A DNA stretch of 7,740 bases from Puniceicoccales bacterium (GTDB lineage Bacteria; Verrucomicrobiota; Verrucomicrobiia; Opitutales; LL51), in assembly GCA_031290315.1 (NCBI GenBank), contig JAITNS010000023.1, positions 1 to 7,740 on the forward strand, read 5' to 3'. Shown here piece after piece: positions 6,679 to 7,740 of this stretch. Positions within the stretch are counted from its first letter, which is position 1; every line of letters begins with the position of its first letter. The notes under the pieces are model-generated. The model ran no database searches, was not told the DNA's origin, and saw only the letters and a list, made by a program, of their open reading frames with translations. The translations under genes were made by a program, and so were the position numbers.

Positions 6679-6704
6679 AATCAATAATTCCCTAGGAAAT
6701 GATT
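6679..6704. promoter_or_regulatory. Imperfect palindrome between ketosynthase and ankyrin gene
   Basis: AATCA (6679-6683) and TGATT (6700-6704) flank TTCC-CTA-GGAA (6688-6698), forming a nested but slightly asymmetric inverted repeat. It lies 40 bases upstream of the ketosynthase start and is preserved without change in the second copy of the region. It could be an operator serving the divergent genes or a 5'-leader hairpin of the ketosynthase mRNA. Confidence 0.35.
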
Positions 6705-6713
6705 ACTAATTTA

Positions 6714-6719
6714 ATTATA
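6714..6719 (-). promoter_or_regulatory. Candidate -10 of the ketosynthase promoter
   Basis: Minus-strand TATAAT is a perfect -10 hexamer. No good -35 lies 17 bases upstream (AAGTAA). Use would give a leader of roughly 65-70 bases that includes the palindrome. The hexamer falls within the 27 bases missing from the second copy of this region, where no ketosynthase needs to be expressed. Confidence 0.35.
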
Positions 6720-6740
6720 TTATTTCTTTATACTATTTAC

Positions 6741-6768
6741 TTGCATATATTTTACATTAATATAGTAT
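6741..6768 (+). promoter_or_regulatory. Promoter of the ankyrin-repeat gene
   Basis: TTGCAT (6741-6746) and TAGTAT (6763-6768) are separated by 16 bases. Transcription would begin about 2-4 bases before the ATG at 6778, so the mRNA would be essentially leaderless, in keeping with the lack of a Shine-Dalgarno. Both hexamers are identical in the repeated copy at the window end. Confidence 0.5.
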
Positions 6769-6777
6769 TCAGTCGTT

Positions 6778-7461
6778 ATGACAATAAGTAAAATAAATAA
6801 ATTAACCATGTTTTGTTTAGCGTTACATTCGGTAGCGACATTACCAATGTCAGGGAAGCAACAAATTCCGCCACAGGGACAACAGATTCCTAATATTCCA
6901 GTTCGAGAGCTAACTGAAGAGAAAAAAGTAATAAAGGAAAGTTCAAAAATTTTAATGAATTCAGGCATATCTAGAGAAAATGCTGAAACTTTTATAGCTT
7001 TAATGCTTCGTCTTAGCCAATTGTCGCAGGAAACTACAAAAGATTATAATGCTTGGTTTAAGGCAATTGAAAAAGGAGATCTCAATAAGGTGCGAAAAAT
7101 ATATGAACAGTATTCAAATATCGATGTGAATCGGCCTGATCCAACAACAAAAAGGACTCCAATTTTTACTACCGTCTACCGAAGCGATATCCTATTAACT
7201 GAATTTCTCTGCCAAATACCTACCATTGATCTAAACATACAAGATGCTGAAGGTTGGACTGTTTGGCATTGGGCTACTATCACTCGCAAATTGCAGCTGC
7301 TAAAATCGATGCGGCAAGTAATCGCATCAACGGGAAATATAAACTGGTCCAAAATGCTCAATACCGTAGACAACACAGGTCACACACCTTTGGGTTATGC
7401 TATGAAATACGATTATCCAGAAATCGTTCAATGGTTAAAAGACAGCGGAGCGACTTACTAG
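6778..7461 (+). CDS. Predicted secreted ankyrin-repeat protein
   Basis: This 227-residue protein begins with a likely signal peptide: MTISKINK, then a hydrophobic core at about 9-24. A Gln/Pro-rich linker (28-42) and a helical segment (45-88) follow. About four ankyrin-type units come next: a capping unit at 91-121 (WFKAIEKGDLNKVRKIYEQY), then units starting near R126-TPIF, G159-WTVWHWA and G201-HTPLGYAMKYDYPEIVQWL, ending naturally at DSGATY. Ankyrin units bind other proteins; the partner is unknown. The capping unit resembles the AIKAGDLEEVAKIFD stretch of the plus-strand paralogs upstream, suggesting one broader family. The start ATG 6778 sits right behind the promoter, with no ribosome-binding site. 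The gene is divergent from the ketosynthase and lies in a duplicated unit. A role as an exported, host-directed protein is inference from architecture. Confidence 0.85.
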   Translation: MTISKINKLTMFCLALHSVATLPMSGKQQIPPQGQQIPNIPVRELTEEKKVIKESSKILMNSGISRENAETFIALMLRLSQLSQETTKDYNAWFKAIEKGDLNKVRKIYEQYSNIDVNRPDPTTKRTPIFTTVYRSDILLTEFLCQIPTIDLNIQDAEGWTVWHWATITRKLQLLKSMRQVIASTGNINWSKMLNTVDNTGHTPLGYAMKYDYPEIVQWLKDSGATY

Positions 7462-7614
7462 TGCTCAGCTTCACCAAAACCAAACCTATATGAGCAATCT
7501 TTGGTCGAAAGCAGGTTATGAAAATTACATGATTTTCAGAAATGGATTCTTTTAAATTAGCAAAAAATTCTCAAACCATTATCAGGAAAGAAATAAATAG
7601 ATCAGTTAAGTAAA
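7462..7614. other. Non-coding tail of the duplicated unit
   Basis: No supported gene is seen. A short AT-rich hairpin, GAAAAT-TACATG-ATTTTC (7520-7537), could be a weak terminator, but no T-run follows it immediately. The stretch ends exactly where the repeated promoter region starts, so 7614/7615 is the duplication junction. Confidence 0.5.
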
Positions 7615-7740
7615 ATTCTTTGGAATTGCATGGGAAGAGAAGTAATAATCACGCAAACAATGGGAAGTAAAATCAATAATTCCCTAGGAAATGATTACTA
7701 TTTACTTGCATATATTTTACATTAATATAGTATTGAGTCG
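7615..7740. repeat. Promoter-region repeat, copy B (duplicate)
   Basis: This copy aligns to 6623-6708 at an offset of 992 and to 6736-6775 at an offset of 965. There are four mismatches in 126 bases. It contains an orphan ketosynthase start (ATG at 7631-7629, minus strand, only 17 bases of gene) and lacks the 27 bases 6709-6735. TTGCAT and TAGTAT are kept at 7706-7711 and 7728-7733. By alignment, the start codon of a further ankyrin-type gene would fall at 7743, just outside the window. Confidence 0.9.
7706..7733 (+). promoter_or_regulatory. Duplicated promoter for a gene beyond the window
   Basis: TTGCAT and TAGTAT at a 16-base spacing are identical to the promoter of the ankyrin gene at 6778. 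The sequence around them is nearly unchanged, so a downstream paralog should be transcribed in the same way. Confidence 0.5.

Larger units (their letters stand above)
6623..6775. repeat. Promoter-region repeat, copy A (ancestral)
   Basis: This segment spans the first 17 bases of the ketosynthase gene, the divergent intergenic region and the run-up to the ankyrin gene. It recurs at 7615-7740 with four mismatches, apart from 27 extra bases here (6709-6735). Positions 6648-6708 are identical in both copies. Copy A is taken as the original because only it is joined to an intact ketosynthase gene. Confidence 0.9.

Noticed and set aside
6637..6684. Extended ketosynthase start at TTG 6684, adding 15 hydrophobic residues
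   Set aside because: The ATG at 6639 gives the family-typical MQLQRIVITG start. The extension has no ribosome-binding site and would place a hydrophobic tail on a cytosolic enzyme.
7490..7555. 21-codon ORF (starting MSNLWSKAGY) after the ankyrin gene
   Set aside because: It is short, without promoter or Shine-Dalgarno. It could be a decayed out-of-frame tail, but nothing supports it.

Overview
The window looks like chromosome from an AT-rich, probably host-associated bacterium, most likely a member of the PVC group and within it Verrucomicrobiota. This placement is inferred from how the biotin carboxylase and the ketosynthase read, not from a marker gene or a search. The standard bacterial code fits: every gene ends in TAA or TAG and TGG encodes Trp.

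Layout. Positions 1-151 are non-coding and packed with GC-rich inverted repeats. On the minus strand follows a tight accB-accC pair (1966 to 152), encoding the biotin carrier and biotin carboxylase of acetyl-CoA carboxylase. Divergent from it is a 12-TM major facilitator transporter (2047-3354). Next come two tandem plus-strand paralogs of unknown function (3403-4275 and 4383-5315), each with a hydrophobic or signal-like N-terminus, a charged helical middle and a degenerate ankyrin-like C-terminal half. Convergent with them is a FabF/FabB-family ketosynthase (6639 to 5404, minus). Divergent from the ketosynthase is a third protein of the same general design, with a signal peptide and about four ankyrin repeats (6778-7461).

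The last 126 bases (7615-7740) are a near-perfect copy of the ketosynthase/ankyrin divergent promoter region, including the first 17 bases of the ketosynthase gene. This is the trace of a tandem duplication. It predicts another ankyrin-type gene starting about two bases beyond the window end.

How it fits together. AccB and AccC supply malonyl-CoA, and the ketosynthase consumes malonyl-ACP, so the housekeeping theme is fatty-acid (or polyketide-like) synthesis. Into this background an expanding family of predicted exported, ankyrin-type proteins has been placed. They have AT-rich coding sequence, no visible Shine-Dalgarno sites and promoters lying almost on top of their start codons. The most economical reading is a lineage-specific family of secreted, possibly host-directed proteins undergoing local duplication. 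No secretion system or experimentally characterised relative is visible here, so the effector role is inference.
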